Source: JAZDFC01 sp043808235 (lineage in GTDB: Bacteria > Bacteroidota > Ignavibacteria > Ignavibacteriales > Melioribacteraceae). Taken from it: 64,000 bases of DNA. A program made the position numbers and the translations under genes. Shown piece after piece: positions 36,053 through 44,377 of this stretch; within the stretch, counting starts at the first letter, position 1, and each line of letters starts with the position of its first letter. The notes beneath the pieces were generated by a model that was not told the origin of the DNA, ran no database searches, and saw only the letters and a list, made by a program, of their open reading frames with translations. Location of the stretch: the NCBI GenBank assembly GCA_043808235.1, contig JAZDFC010000080.1, forward strand, positions 110,777 through 174,776, given 5' to 3'.

Positions 36053-36380
36053 AAAGAACAAGGTAGTACGAAGTTTTATCGTACAGGATATCAAAAATTT
36101 TACGGCAGGATTTTATCTAAAAATTTGCATCTCCCTCATTGATGATACGAAATTATTTGTGAGGGAATTTAGTAGTATTGATAAACGAGATTATTCTTAT
36201 CATTGGCAGAAAGTTTCCGGCGAATTAATTTGCCGATGGGACAACGCACCTTACCACAAAGAGTTTGCAACATTCCCTCATCATAAACATTTTGAAAATA
36301 AAATATTACCGAGCAGCGAAATAACGGTTGATGATGTTTTAAAAATTATTTCGGATAGCATTCTTAAAGCTTCTTCCTAA
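36030..36380 (+). CDS. TumE-family (DUF6516-like) toxin
   Basis: 116 residues from the ATG at 36030, two codons after an alternative TTG. The family pattern is recognisable: YSYHWQKVSGELICRWDNAP, then ATFPHHKHF and a C-terminal DDVLKIISD helix. TumE proteins are predicted RNases of type II toxin-antitoxin systems in the cytoplasm. The histidines in YHW and FPHHKH are likely functional. It overlaps its upstream partner by 23 bases and is followed at once by unrelated housekeeping genes. Confidence 0.62.
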   Translation: MTILESLEKNKVVRSFIVQDIKNFTAGFYLKICISLIDDTKLFVREFSSIDKRDYSYHWQKVSGELICRWDNAPYHKEFATFPHHKHFENKILPSSEITVDDVLKIISDSILKASS

Positions 36381-36492
36381 TTTCTTGTTTCCATATCGAA
36401 CTTAATTGATTATCCCACTAATCTGAATTAAGTAGAAATTGATTTCGGAATTAGCCATTTTTGCTTCACAAAAAACAAGATTGAGGTACAAA

Positions 36493-37410
36493 TTGGGTTT
36501 ATTGGTTGTTGGTTCAATTGCTTATGATGACGTCGAAACTCCTTTTGGAAAAATTGAAGGCGCTTTGGGCGGATCATCGACTTATGTTTCGTTAAGCGCG
36601 AGTTACTTTACTGCGCCGGTTAATTTGGTTGGAGTAGTCGGCGATGATTTTAAAAAAGAACATATCAAACTTCTCGAAGATCACAATATCGAGCTTGAAG
36701 GTTTGCAAATTATTCCCGGTGGTAAGACGTTCCGTTACGGCTGTAAATATCAGTATGATTTAAATAATCGAGATACCTTATTTACGCACCTCAATGCGTT
36801 CGAAAATTTTAATCCCGTTATCCCGGAAAAATGGCAGAAGAGTTCGTTTGTCCTTCTCGGTAACATTCAACCTTCTTTGCAGATGAATGTACTTAATCAA
36901 CTTACAGATCCAAAATTTGTTGTTTGTGATACAATGAATTTATGGATTAACATTGCAAAACCAGAATTGCTCGAAGTTTTGAAAAAAGTAGATGTACTCA
37001 TTATAAATGATTCCGAAGCGCGTTTGCTGTCAAATGAACCGAATTTAATAAAAGCTGCAGCCTTAATTCGTAATCTTGGACCGAAAATTCTTGTGATTAA
37101 AAAAGGAGAACACGGAGCTTTGCTGTTTCACGAGGATTCAATATTCTCTGCGCCGGCATACCCGATGGAAAATATTTTTGATCCGACTGGCGCGGGCGAC
37201 GCTTTTGCAGGCGGCTTTACTGGTTATCTTCATAAAACACAGGATTTGAGTTTTGAGAATATGAAAAGAGCCGTAGTCTATGGCAGTACTCTTGCTTCGT
37301 TCTGTGTTGAGAAATTTAGTACGGAAGGAATTCAAGATTTGAGCACACTGCAAATTCATGAAAGATTTTTAGCATTCCGTGAATTATCGAGATTCGATGA
37401 TCATGTCTGA
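36493..37410 (+). CDS. PfkB-family carbohydrate kinase
   Basis: The open frame begins at 36439, but the TTG at 36493 has GAGG six bases upstream and starts the first beta strand (LGLLVVGSIAYDDV); about 305 residues. The C-terminal signature DPTGAGDAFAGGFTGYLH (catalytic Asp in GAGD) is intact. It phosphorylates a sugar or nucleoside with ATP. It overlaps mtnA by eight bases, so a nucleoside or a methylthioribose-type sugar is an attractive but unproven substrate. Confidence 0.82.
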   Translation: MGLLVVGSIAYDDVETPFGKIEGALGGSSTYVSLSASYFTAPVNLVGVVGDDFKKEHIKLLEDHNIELEGLQIIPGGKTFRYGCKYQYDLNNRDTLFTHLNAFENFNPVIPEKWQKSSFVLLGNIQPSLQMNVLNQLTDPKFVVCDTMNLWINIAKPELLEVLKKVDVLIINDSEARLLSNEPNLIKAAALIRNLGPKILVIKKGEHGALLFHEDSIFSAPAYPMENIFDPTGAGDAFAGGFTGYLHKTQDLSFENMKRAVVYGSTLASFCVEKFSTEGIQDLSTLQIHERFLAFRELSRFDDHV

Positions 37411-38404
37411 CTTTGAAACGATTGAATTTAAAGAGGGACAATTAATTTTAATCGATCAGACAAAACTACCCTTAAACGAAGAATATATTGCTACTGATGA
37501 TTATGAGAGAATCGCAGTCACAATAGAAAGACTCGAAGTACGCGGCGCTCCTGCAATCGGTGTCACAGCGGCATATGGGCTTGCTCTTTCAATGAAAAAT
37601 GCTAAAGGAAATTCGGAAGAAATTTTTCACAAAGCGTACAAAAGATTAGCAGCAACCCGCCCAACAGCAGTAAATTTATTTTGGGCTCTCGATGAAATTA
37701 AAAATGAATTCGAGATAAATAAATCCGCAGAGAATCTTTTTGAAATTCTAATTCATAAAGCGAGAACTATTCATCAGGATGATATCAATAAATGTGATGC
37801 GTTAGCGGCGAACGGTTTAAAAATTTTCCAGAAAAAATCGAATGTTCTTACTCACTGTAATGCTGGCAAGTTAGCTACGGGCGGCAATGGCACAGCGGTT
37901 TATGTTATAACAAATGCATTTAAGCAAGGATTGGTTAATAAAGTATTTTCGGATGAAACACGCCCGTTGCTGCAGGGTTCAAGATTGACGGCGTTTGAAT
38001 TATCTAAAGCAGGAATACCATTTGAAATAATTATTGATTCTTCCGCTGCGATGGTGATGAAACAGGGACTTGTGGATTTAGTGATTACCGGCGCCGATAG
38101 AATTGCTGCGAACGGAGATTCAGCAAATAAGATTGGGACTTATGGATTGGCAGTTCTCTGTAAACATCACGGAATTCCTTTTTACATAGCTGCACCGGAT
38201 ACTACGATTGATCGGGCGTGCCCATCCGGGAGTGAAATAAAAATTGAAGAAAGAAATAAAAAAGAAATCACGCACTTTAGGGATGTGCCAATCACCAATC
38301 CTGATTACCCGGTTTATTCACCTGCATTCGATGTAACGCCAATTGAACTAATTACCGCAATTATTACCGATTCCGGAATATATCAACCTCCGTATAAATT
38401 CTAA
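37403..38404 (+). CDS. mtnA: S-methyl-5-thioribose-1-phosphate isomerase
   Basis: 333 residues from the ATG at 37403, which overlaps the upstream stop; the longer frame from 37379 begins inside the kinase gene. Diagnostic motifs: RGAPAIGVTAAYG, the catalytic cysteine in THCNAGKLATGGNGTAV (about residue 153) and the catalytic aspartate in ITGADRIAANGDSANKIGTY. MtnA converts methylthioribose-1-phosphate to methylthioribulose-1-phosphate in methionine salvage. No other salvage gene is nearby, so the upstream kinase may be its partner. Its stop overlaps recO by one base. Confidence 0.93.
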   Translation: MSDFETIEFKEGQLILIDQTKLPLNEEYIATDDYERIAVTIERLEVRGAPAIGVTAAYGLALSMKNAKGNSEEIFHKAYKRLAATRPTAVNLFWALDEIKNEFEINKSAENLFEILIHKARTIHQDDINKCDALAANGLKIFQKKSNVLTHCNAGKLATGGNGTAVYVITNAFKQGLVNKVFSDETRPLLQGSRLTAFELSKAGIPFEIIIDSSAAMVMKQGLVDLVITGADRIAANGDSANKIGTYGLAVLCKHHGIPFYIAAPDTTIDRACPSGSEIKIEERNKKEITHFRDVPITNPDYPVYSPAFDVTPIELITAIITDSGIYQPPYKF

Positions 38405-39141
38405 TGCCTGAAATAATTAAAACACGGGCTCTTGTAATTCGTAAATTGAATTACGGCGACTCCAGCATTATAGCCGACTTTTTTACTGAACACTGCGGCA
38501 AAGTAGCTGCAATTATAAAAGGAGCCCGCTCTCCTAAATCGCGTACCGGTAAACTTATTGATATTTGCAATCTCGTTCAGATAGTTTACTATCATAAAGA
38601 AAGTAGAGAAATCCAATTTGTAAAAGAAGTCGATCTGCTCGAACATTTTCATGTCCTAAAAAATGATCTTGACCGATTGAAATATGCTCTTGCCGTTTCA
38701 GAGCTATTAGAAAGATTAACAATAGAAAATGAACCTCATGAAAGATTATTCCGGGGCGTAGAGAAAATCTTACAATTAATAAATGATCCCGATATTGATT
38801 ACAAATTCGTTTTTGCACGATTCTTTTTATTCTTTATTGAAGAACTCGGTTATCAAATCCCGATTGCAAATTGCTCTGTCTGCGGCAAGGAAATTATCTC
38901 AAAAGAAAAGTCGGCATTTAGTTTTTTTAGCGGTGTCCTTTGTTCCGGGTGTAAAAAAAATGACTTAGGGAACATTGAAATGACTGAGGAACTTTTCGAA
39001 ATTTTATTTTGTCTAAGCCGTAAAAATTGCAGTAAGAAATTTAGCGAACACGACTTGAATAGAATTATAAGTCTGTTTGAAAAATACATGATGCATCATG
39101 TTCACGAATTCAAAGGTCTAAAGTCACTAAAACTATATTAG
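38404..39141 (+). CDS. recO: DNA repair protein RecO
   Basis: 245 residues. The N-terminal OB-fold is clear (ALVIRKLNYGDSSIIADFFT, then GKVAAIIKGARSPKSR), and a zinc-binding CSVCGKE / CSGC pair lies near residues 157-182. RecO works with RecF/RecR in loading RecA on single-stranded DNA. The ATG overlaps the mtnA stop (TAATG), so the genes are translationally coupled. Length is normal. Confidence 0.92.
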   Translation: MPEIIKTRALVIRKLNYGDSSIIADFFTEHCGKVAAIIKGARSPKSRTGKLIDICNLVQIVYYHKESREIQFVKEVDLLEHFHVLKNDLDRLKYALAVSELLERLTIENEPHERLFRGVEKILQLINDPDIDYKFVFARFFLFFIEELGYQIPIANCSVCGKEIISKEKSAFSFFSGVLCSGCKKNDLGNIEMTEELFEILFCLSRKNCSKKFSEHDLNRIISLFEKYMMHHVHEFKGLKSLKLY

Positions 39142-39169
39142 AATATTTTATGATCGGAGGTTGTTAGCA

Positions 39170-40675
39170 ATGAAACACAAAAATCTATTTGGTACCATAG
39201 CTCTTGTAGTTATTGGAATTGTATTTGGGGCAATACTTGTATCCGGCTTCGGTTGGGTACGTCCTAGTTTAGCCGATATAAAAATTGGAAGCGATACTCC
39301 TCCCGTTGGCAGTATCAATCCCGATGCTCTTGCTTTTAATAATGCTTTCGTTCAAGTGGCGGAAAAAGTAACTCCGTCAATTGTTCAAATAAAAGTTGTT
39401 ACAGAAGTAAAAAATAATATGCCGGAGCAGTTCAAATTCTTTTGGCCGTTTGGCGATAAAGAAGACATGGAAATACCGGACGAACAGCTTGGCGGCGGAA
39501 GCGGTATTATAATTTCTGCTGATGGGTATATACTTACGAATAACCATGTTGTCGCAAATTCAAAATCAGTTGAAGTTGGTTTGTTCGATAAACGTCAGTT
39601 AGATGCAACAGTTATCGGAACCGATCCACTGACTGATTTGGCGGTAATTAAAGTAGATGCAAACGATTTGCCCGCTGCATATCTTGGCGATAGCGACCAA
39701 TTGAAAGTGGGGCAATGGGTTATGGCAATTGGCAATCCACTCTCGTTAACATCAACAGTTACTGCCGGTATCATAAGTGCGATGGGAAGAAATCTTGGTT
39801 TAATTCAAGACAGTTATAGTGTTGAGAATTTTATTCAAACCGATGCGGCAATTAATCCCGGGAATAGCGGCGGAGCTCTTGTTGATTTGAACGGAGCCGT
39901 TATAGGTATCAACTCAGCCATTGCAACTGATGGAATGTCTTCCCGTTACATTGGATACGGTTTTGCTATCCCCATGAATCTTGCAAAGAGTGTTGCGAAA
40001 GATTTAATTGCCAATGGATCTGTGAGCCGCGGTTATATTGGAGTAAATATTACAGCAGTCGATAATTCCACCGCAAAAGCCCTTGGCTTGGGAAAAGCAA
40101 AGGGTGTATTAATTCAAAACGTTGTTGAAGACGGGGCAGCTTCAGAAAAGGATATTAAACCAGGCGATGTAATATTAATGATCGATGGCAAGGAAGTGAA
40201 TGAACCGAATGAACTTCAGAGTTATGTTGCACAGCAGCGTGCCGGCAAAGAAGTAACTTTAGTACTCTATCGTGAAGGAAAAGAAATTACTCGCACGGTT
40301 ACATTAAAAGCGAAAGACAAAGATAAAGATGTGGAATTTGCAGGTACCGAAAAGAAAGACTCAAAAGAAAGAGATCTCGATATGAAAGAGCTTTCTCTCG
40401 ATAATCTTGGATTGTCGGTCAAGAATCTGACAAAAGATGAAGCGGACGAACTAAAGGTTGAAAACGGTGTTCTCATTTCTAAAGTGAAAAGATTTGGCAA
40501 GGCTTTCGATCAAAATTTGCGTGAAGGTTCTGTAATTACCGAAGTGGATAGAAAACCTGTTAAGTCAGTGTCCGATTTCAAAAATCTCATCGATGCAAAA
40601 AAAGGTCAAGCGGTTCTATTGAAAGTAACCTATAAAGGCACCTCATACTTTATTGGTCTCGATATACCTGAATAA
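39170..40675 (+). CDS. htrA: DegP/HtrA-family periplasmic serine protease
   Basis: 501 residues from the ATG at 39170, with GGAGG nine bases upstream; the TTG at 39161 would abut the ribosome site. An N-terminal membrane/signal segment (about 7-30) is followed by the trypsin-like domain with His in TNNHVV, Asp in TDLAVIKVD and Ser in NPGNSGGALV. Two PDZ domains follow (about 285-375 and 400-500). It degrades or refolds misfolded envelope proteins. A terminator follows the stop. Confidence 0.92.
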   Translation: MKHKNLFGTIALVVIGIVFGAILVSGFGWVRPSLADIKIGSDTPPVGSINPDALAFNNAFVQVAEKVTPSIVQIKVVTEVKNNMPEQFKFFWPFGDKEDMEIPDEQLGGGSGIIISADGYILTNNHVVANSKSVEVGLFDKRQLDATVIGTDPLTDLAVIKVDANDLPAAYLGDSDQLKVGQWVMAIGNPLSLTSTVTAGIISAMGRNLGLIQDSYSVENFIQTDAAINPGNSGGALVDLNGAVIGINSAIATDGMSSRYIGYGFAIPMNLAKSVAKDLIANGSVSRGYIGVNITAVDNSTAKALGLGKAKGVLIQNVVEDGAASEKDIKPGDVILMIDGKEVNEPNELQSYVAQQRAGKEVTLVLYREGKEITRTVTLKAKDKDKDVEFAGTEKKDSKERDLDMKELSLDNLGLSVKNLTKDEADELKVENGVLISKVKRFGKAFDQNLREGSVITEVDRKPVKSVSDFKNLIDAKKGQAVLLKVTYKGTSYFIGLDIPE

Positions 40676-40695
40676 ACGATATATAAATCCGATGT

Positions 40696-40729
40696 AAAAA
40701 AGGCGTCCGAATATCGGGCGCTTTTTTTA
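40696..40729 (+). terminator. Rho-independent terminator after htrA
   Basis: GCGTCCG (40703-40709) pairs with CGGGCGC (40715-40721) around an ATAT-containing loop and is followed by seven T. A-run on the left also allows function on the other strand. Confidence 0.8.
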
Positions 40730-40761
40730 TATTTGCCGCACTAATTAATCAAGGTAACAAC

Positions 40762-41976
40762 ATGATCAGGTTTTTAACTGCCGGCGAATCTCATGGCAAA
40801 GGATTGACGACAATTATTGAGGGACTCCCGTCCAATTTTAAAATTAATTCTGAGTATATTAACTTGCATATGAAACGAAGGCAGATGGGGTACGGACGCG
40901 GACTAAGAATGAAAATTGAAACCGACACGGTTGAGATTTTATCGGGTGTACGCTTTGGTAAAACGCTGGGTACGCCTATCTCAATGTTCATAGAAAATAG
41001 AGATTGGGCGAACTGGACTGGAATTATGTCCATTAAAGAAACCTCAAATCATATTGATAAAATTACAATTCCACGTCCCGGTCATGCAGATCTCGTTGGC
41101 GTATCAAAGTATAATTTCAGTGACATAAGAAATTCAATCGAAAGATCAAGTGCGCGGGAAACGGCTGCGCGAGTTGCTGCATGCAGTGTTACCCGAAAGT
41201 TTCTTGAAGAGTTCGGAATTTATATCGGAAGTTTCGTTGAGAGCATTGGCGATGTATTCCCCAAAAAGAACTTTGCGGAAAAATTATTCGGAAATAAGAT
41301 GCCGGAAAATTTTAATGCATGGGAGCTCGCTCTGAGTGCCGATAAAAGCGAAGTGCGGGTTTTTGAAAAAGAACATGAACAAAGAATTATTGATAAAATA
41401 AAAATTGCAAAAAAAAGAGGCGATACGCTCGGTGGTACTTTTTATGTCGTTGCAACTGGCGTACCTTTAGGACTCGGAAGTTTTACTCATTATGATACAA
41501 AACTGAATGCAGACATTGCGCAAAGTATAATGTCAATCAACGCGGTGAAAGCCGTTGAAATCGGTTCGGGATTTTCATCCGCTGGAATTTTCGGTTCAAA
41601 ATCGCACGATGAAATTTTTATTAAAGATGGAGTTATAACAAGGAAGACTAACAGAGCTGGTGGAATTGAAGGTGGAATATCAACAGGACTTCCGATAATT
41701 GTTAGAGTAGGTATGAAACCAATTGCCACACTCATGTCTCCGATTCAAACAATCGATCTGGCAAAAATGGAATCAATCGAAGCAAGGAGGGAACGCAGTG
41801 ATTTCGTAGCTGTCCCGGCATGCGCAGTTATCGGCGAGTCAATGCTGGCCTGGACTTTAGCGGAACATTTCATTAAAAAATTCGGCGGTGATTCGATTGA
41901 GGAGATAAAAGATAATTATACTTCATACACAAAAAATCTTTCAAAGAGAGTAAATAAAAATTTCAAAAAGAAATAG
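40762..41976 (+). CDS. aroC: Chorismate synthase
   Basis: 404 residues, full length. Signatures: TAGESHGKGL at the N terminus, then RRQMGYGRG, RPGHADLVGVSKYNF, RSSARETAARVAA and RRERSDFVAVPACAVIGE. It makes chorismate from EPSP using reduced FMN, the last common step to aromatic amino acids and folate. A strong AAGG ribosome site precedes the ATG. The next gene starts 12 bases after its stop. Confidence 0.96.
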   Translation: MIRFLTAGESHGKGLTTIIEGLPSNFKINSEYINLHMKRRQMGYGRGLRMKIETDTVEILSGVRFGKTLGTPISMFIENRDWANWTGIMSIKETSNHIDKITIPRPGHADLVGVSKYNFSDIRNSIERSSARETAARVAACSVTRKFLEEFGIYIGSFVESIGDVFPKKNFAEKLFGNKMPENFNAWELALSADKSEVRVFEKEHEQRIIDKIKIAKKRGDTLGGTFYVVATGVPLGLGSFTHYDTKLNADIAQSIMSINAVKAVEIGSGFSSAGIFGSKSHDEIFIKDGVITRKTNRAGGIEGGISTGLPIIVRVGMKPIATLMSPIQTIDLAKMESIEARRERSDFVAVPACAVIGESMLAWTLAEHFIKKFGGDSIEEIKDNYTSYTKNLSKRVNKNFKKK

Positions 41977-41988
41977 AAAGGATATCCT

Positions 41989-42633
41989 GTGCTGAATCTG
42001 CTATCATTTGTTTTGAATCCGTTCTACGAAAACACTTACATAGTTTGGGATGATTTTACAAAAGACGCGATGATAATTGATCCGGGATGTCTATCCGATT
42101 CTGAAGAAAATGAATTGAAAGAATTTATTGATAGCAAGCGACTCAATCTCAAATATCTTATCAACACACACTGCCATATCGATCATATTTTCGGCAATGC
42201 GTTTTTCAAAGATAATTATAACTTGAAATTTCTTGCGCCGGAAGGTGATGTATTTCTATTAGATAATGCAACCGAAAAAGCTGGTATGTTCGGAGTTGAA
42301 ATAAAACCTTCTCCCAAACCCGATGGTTATTTGTCGGAAGATCAACCCATTTTTCTCGGTGAAAGTGAAGTTCGATTTCTTTTTACACCGGGACATACAC
42401 CGGGTGAATATTGTGTTTACTTCCCTTTGGAAAATATTTGTATTTGCGGCGATGTGCTGTTCAAAGAGAGTATCGGCAGAACTGATTTATGGGGTGGTAA
42501 CTTTGCTCAACTGCTACAGTCAATCAGGCAAAAACTTTTTACATTGCCCGATGATACTACTGTTTATTCCGGTCATGGCGAACCGACAACCATTGGACAT
42601 GAGAAGAAGAATAATCCATTTTTAAATGCATAA
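41989..42633 (+). CDS. MBL-fold metallo-hydrolase (glyoxalase II-like)
   Basis: 214 residues from GTG 41989, which has AAGGATAT just upstream. The metallo-beta-lactamase ligands are present: THCHIDH (about residues 60-66), GHTPGEY with His near 132, CGD near 151 and YSGHGEPT near 192. A two-zinc hydrolase, probably acting on a thioester such as S-lactoylglutathione-type or on persulfide; the sequence does not decide. It is likely co-transcribed with aroC. Confidence 0.85.
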   Translation: MLNLLSFVLNPFYENTYIVWDDFTKDAMIIDPGCLSDSEENELKEFIDSKRLNLKYLINTHCHIDHIFGNAFFKDNYNLKFLAPEGDVFLLDNATEKAGMFGVEIKPSPKPDGYLSEDQPIFLGESEVRFLFTPGHTPGEYCVYFPLENICICGDVLFKESIGRTDLWGGNFAQLLQSIRQKLFTLPDDTTVYSGHGEPTTIGHEKKNNPFLNA

Positions 42634-42636
42634 GAC

Positions 42637-42727
42637 ATGGTAAATGGTAAATGGTAAATGGTAAATGGTAAATGGTAAATGGTAAATGGTAAATGGTAAA
42701 TGGTAAATGGTAAATGGTAAATGGTAA
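42637..42727. repeat. Exact tandem array, 13 copies of ATGGTAA
   Basis: Ninety-one bases made of 13 perfect copies of a 7-base unit right after the MBL gene. A short inverted copy (TTCCATTTACCAT) is at about 42771-42783. Perfect copy identity suggests recent slippage; the locus should vary in copy number. Confidence 0.97.
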
Positions 42728-42852
42728 AGAATAAAGAGCAATTACTAAAATACATTTTCCATCATCCCTTTTCCATTTACCATAATGGAGTTTGATTTAC
42801 TAAACAGCATTGGATATATTGACAAAAAGAAAATACGGGAATTGTTCATCAA

Positions 42853-43614
42853 ATGACAATCAACTTTAAAAATGAAAATCTGAAAAATATGCTCCTTGTT
42901 TTCCTGGCTTTTCTATTGGTTTATATCACGCTCTTCGAATTCATCCTTCCTGTAAATAGAATTCTGCCGAAACCATCGTTACTCTGGGAATCCTTTATTG
43001 CACTATGGGCGCATTATAGTTTATTGCAAAATTTTCTTGTAACAGGTTCTGTTGTTTATCTTGGAATTATAGCGGGATATTTAATAATATCATTTCTTTC
43101 CGGCTATTTGATCAAACTTAACGTCGAGCTCCCCGGTTTCTTTAATGGACTGAGATTATTCAGATATTTTCCAGCATTCTTTTTTGCCATGCTTTTTTCG
43201 TTCTGGTTCGAAGGTTCGCTAACAGGCGAGTATATTTTTGCAATTTCATGCGCGGTAATTTTTATCGGGATTGCATTGAACAATTCGCTAAAAGAAATCA
43301 AATCCGAGTATGTGTATGCTGCACTAAGCCTGGGTATAAAAAAAGAAAAAATTTATCGCGATGTCATTTGGAAATTAAATCAACCGGCAGTTGTTAGAAC
43401 GCTCTCGAGACTTCATATCTATCTTTGGACTCTCATTTTAATTTTTGAATTCATCGGGGCGAGTTCGGGTTTGGGCAATGTTTACCGGTTTATTATTTAC
43501 TACAATGATTTTGCGGCGCTGTTCGCCTCTGCTGTATTTATCAGCGTTGTCATTTGGATCGGTAATATTTTAATCGGCTTTATTGAAAATAAGCTGATAA
43601 GATGGGAGGCGTGA
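42853..43614 (+). CDS. ABC transporter permease (SsuC/TauC-like)
   Basis: 253 residues with about six membrane segments. The cytoplasmic coupling loop is recognisable (YAALSLGIKKEKIYRDVIWK, ending NQPAV). It matches permeases for nitrate/sulfonate/taurine-type importers. The ATP-binding gene starts two bases after the stop. There is no substrate-binding protein gene beside it, so the complete importer must use one encoded elsewhere or have another role. Confidence 0.7.
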   Translation: MTINFKNENLKNMLLVFLAFLLVYITLFEFILPVNRILPKPSLLWESFIALWAHYSLLQNFLVTGSVVYLGIIAGYLIISFLSGYLIKLNVELPGFFNGLRLFRYFPAFFFAMLFSFWFEGSLTGEYIFAISCAVIFIGIALNNSLKEIKSEYVYAALSLGIKKEKIYRDVIWKLNQPAVVRTLSRLHIYLWTLILIFEFIGASSGLGNVYRFIIYYNDFAALFASAVFISVVIWIGNILIGFIENKLIRWEA

Positions 43615-43616
43615 AT

Positions 43617-44342
43617 ATGAATAACAATTTATATTTCATCAAAAATTTGAATGAACATTATACTGACAACGCTGGTCTTAAAATTAATCTCTTCAAAAAT
43701 ATTTCTTTCAACATAGAAAGTAATTTGATTAACGGAATATTAGCTCCGAAAGGCGCAGGTAAATCAGCGTTGCTAAAAATTATTGCAGGCCTGGAAGAAG
43801 CATCATCCGGCGAGATTAATATTCCTAAAGAAAAAACGATTTATATTCCATCTAAACCTTCGTCATTTCCCTGGTTATCCGTCCGGCAAAATATCATTTA
43901 CGGAATCGATAAGGTGAGTGATGATGAATTAAAGAATACAATTGCTACGGTCGGACTCGACGGATACGAAGATCACTTTCCAGATAACAAAAGTATTGGA
44001 TTTAGATTTAGGATAAGTTTAGGAAGAGCGATAATTCGCAAACCAGAATTCGTTTTATTGGATGAACCATTTGGCGGATTAGAGATAGAATCGAGATTTG
44101 AAATTTACTCCCTCATTCGAAATATAAAACAAAATACAAAACTAACTTTCATAATCGCGTCTTCCGATATTAACGAAGCGTTGATGCTCTCCGACAAAAT
44201 TTATTTAATGAGCAGGCTTCCCGGTGAAATTATTGGCGAATTAAAAGTCGATTTACCTGTTGACCGGAATTCACAATTGATGTCCTCGCCCGAATTTAAT
44301 TCGATTAAATACGAAATCGAAAAAAAATATCAGCAGTTTTAA
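43617..44342 (+). CDS. ABC transporter ATP-binding protein with degenerate signature motif
   Basis: 241 residues from the ATG at 43617; GGGAGG (43604-43609) lies ahead and the longer frame would cover it. Walker A is APKGAGKSA (about residue 43), Walker B is FVLLDEPFGG (about 143), and the His-loop position reads IIASSD, lacking the usual histidine. The signature expected as LSGGM.QR reads KSIGFRFRI. It is the partner of the upstream permease. Departures at the signature and H-loop suggest weak or altered ATPase activity. Confidence 0.78.
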   Translation: MNNNLYFIKNLNEHYTDNAGLKINLFKNISFNIESNLINGILAPKGAGKSALLKIIAGLEEASSGEINIPKEKTIYIPSKPSSFPWLSVRQNIIYGIDKVSDDELKNTIATVGLDGYEDHFPDNKSIGFRFRISLGRAIIRKPEFVLLDEPFGGLEIESRFEIYSLIRNIKQNTKLTFIIASSDINEALMLSDKIYLMSRLPGEIIGELKVDLPVDRNSQLMSSPEFNSIKYEIEKKYQQF

Positions 44343-44377
44343 AACCAGACTCTTTAATCAAAAAATAAAGAGAATAA

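Noticed and set aside
42637..42727. CRISPR array
   Set aside because: The unit is 7 bases, without spacers; it is a simple tandem repeat.
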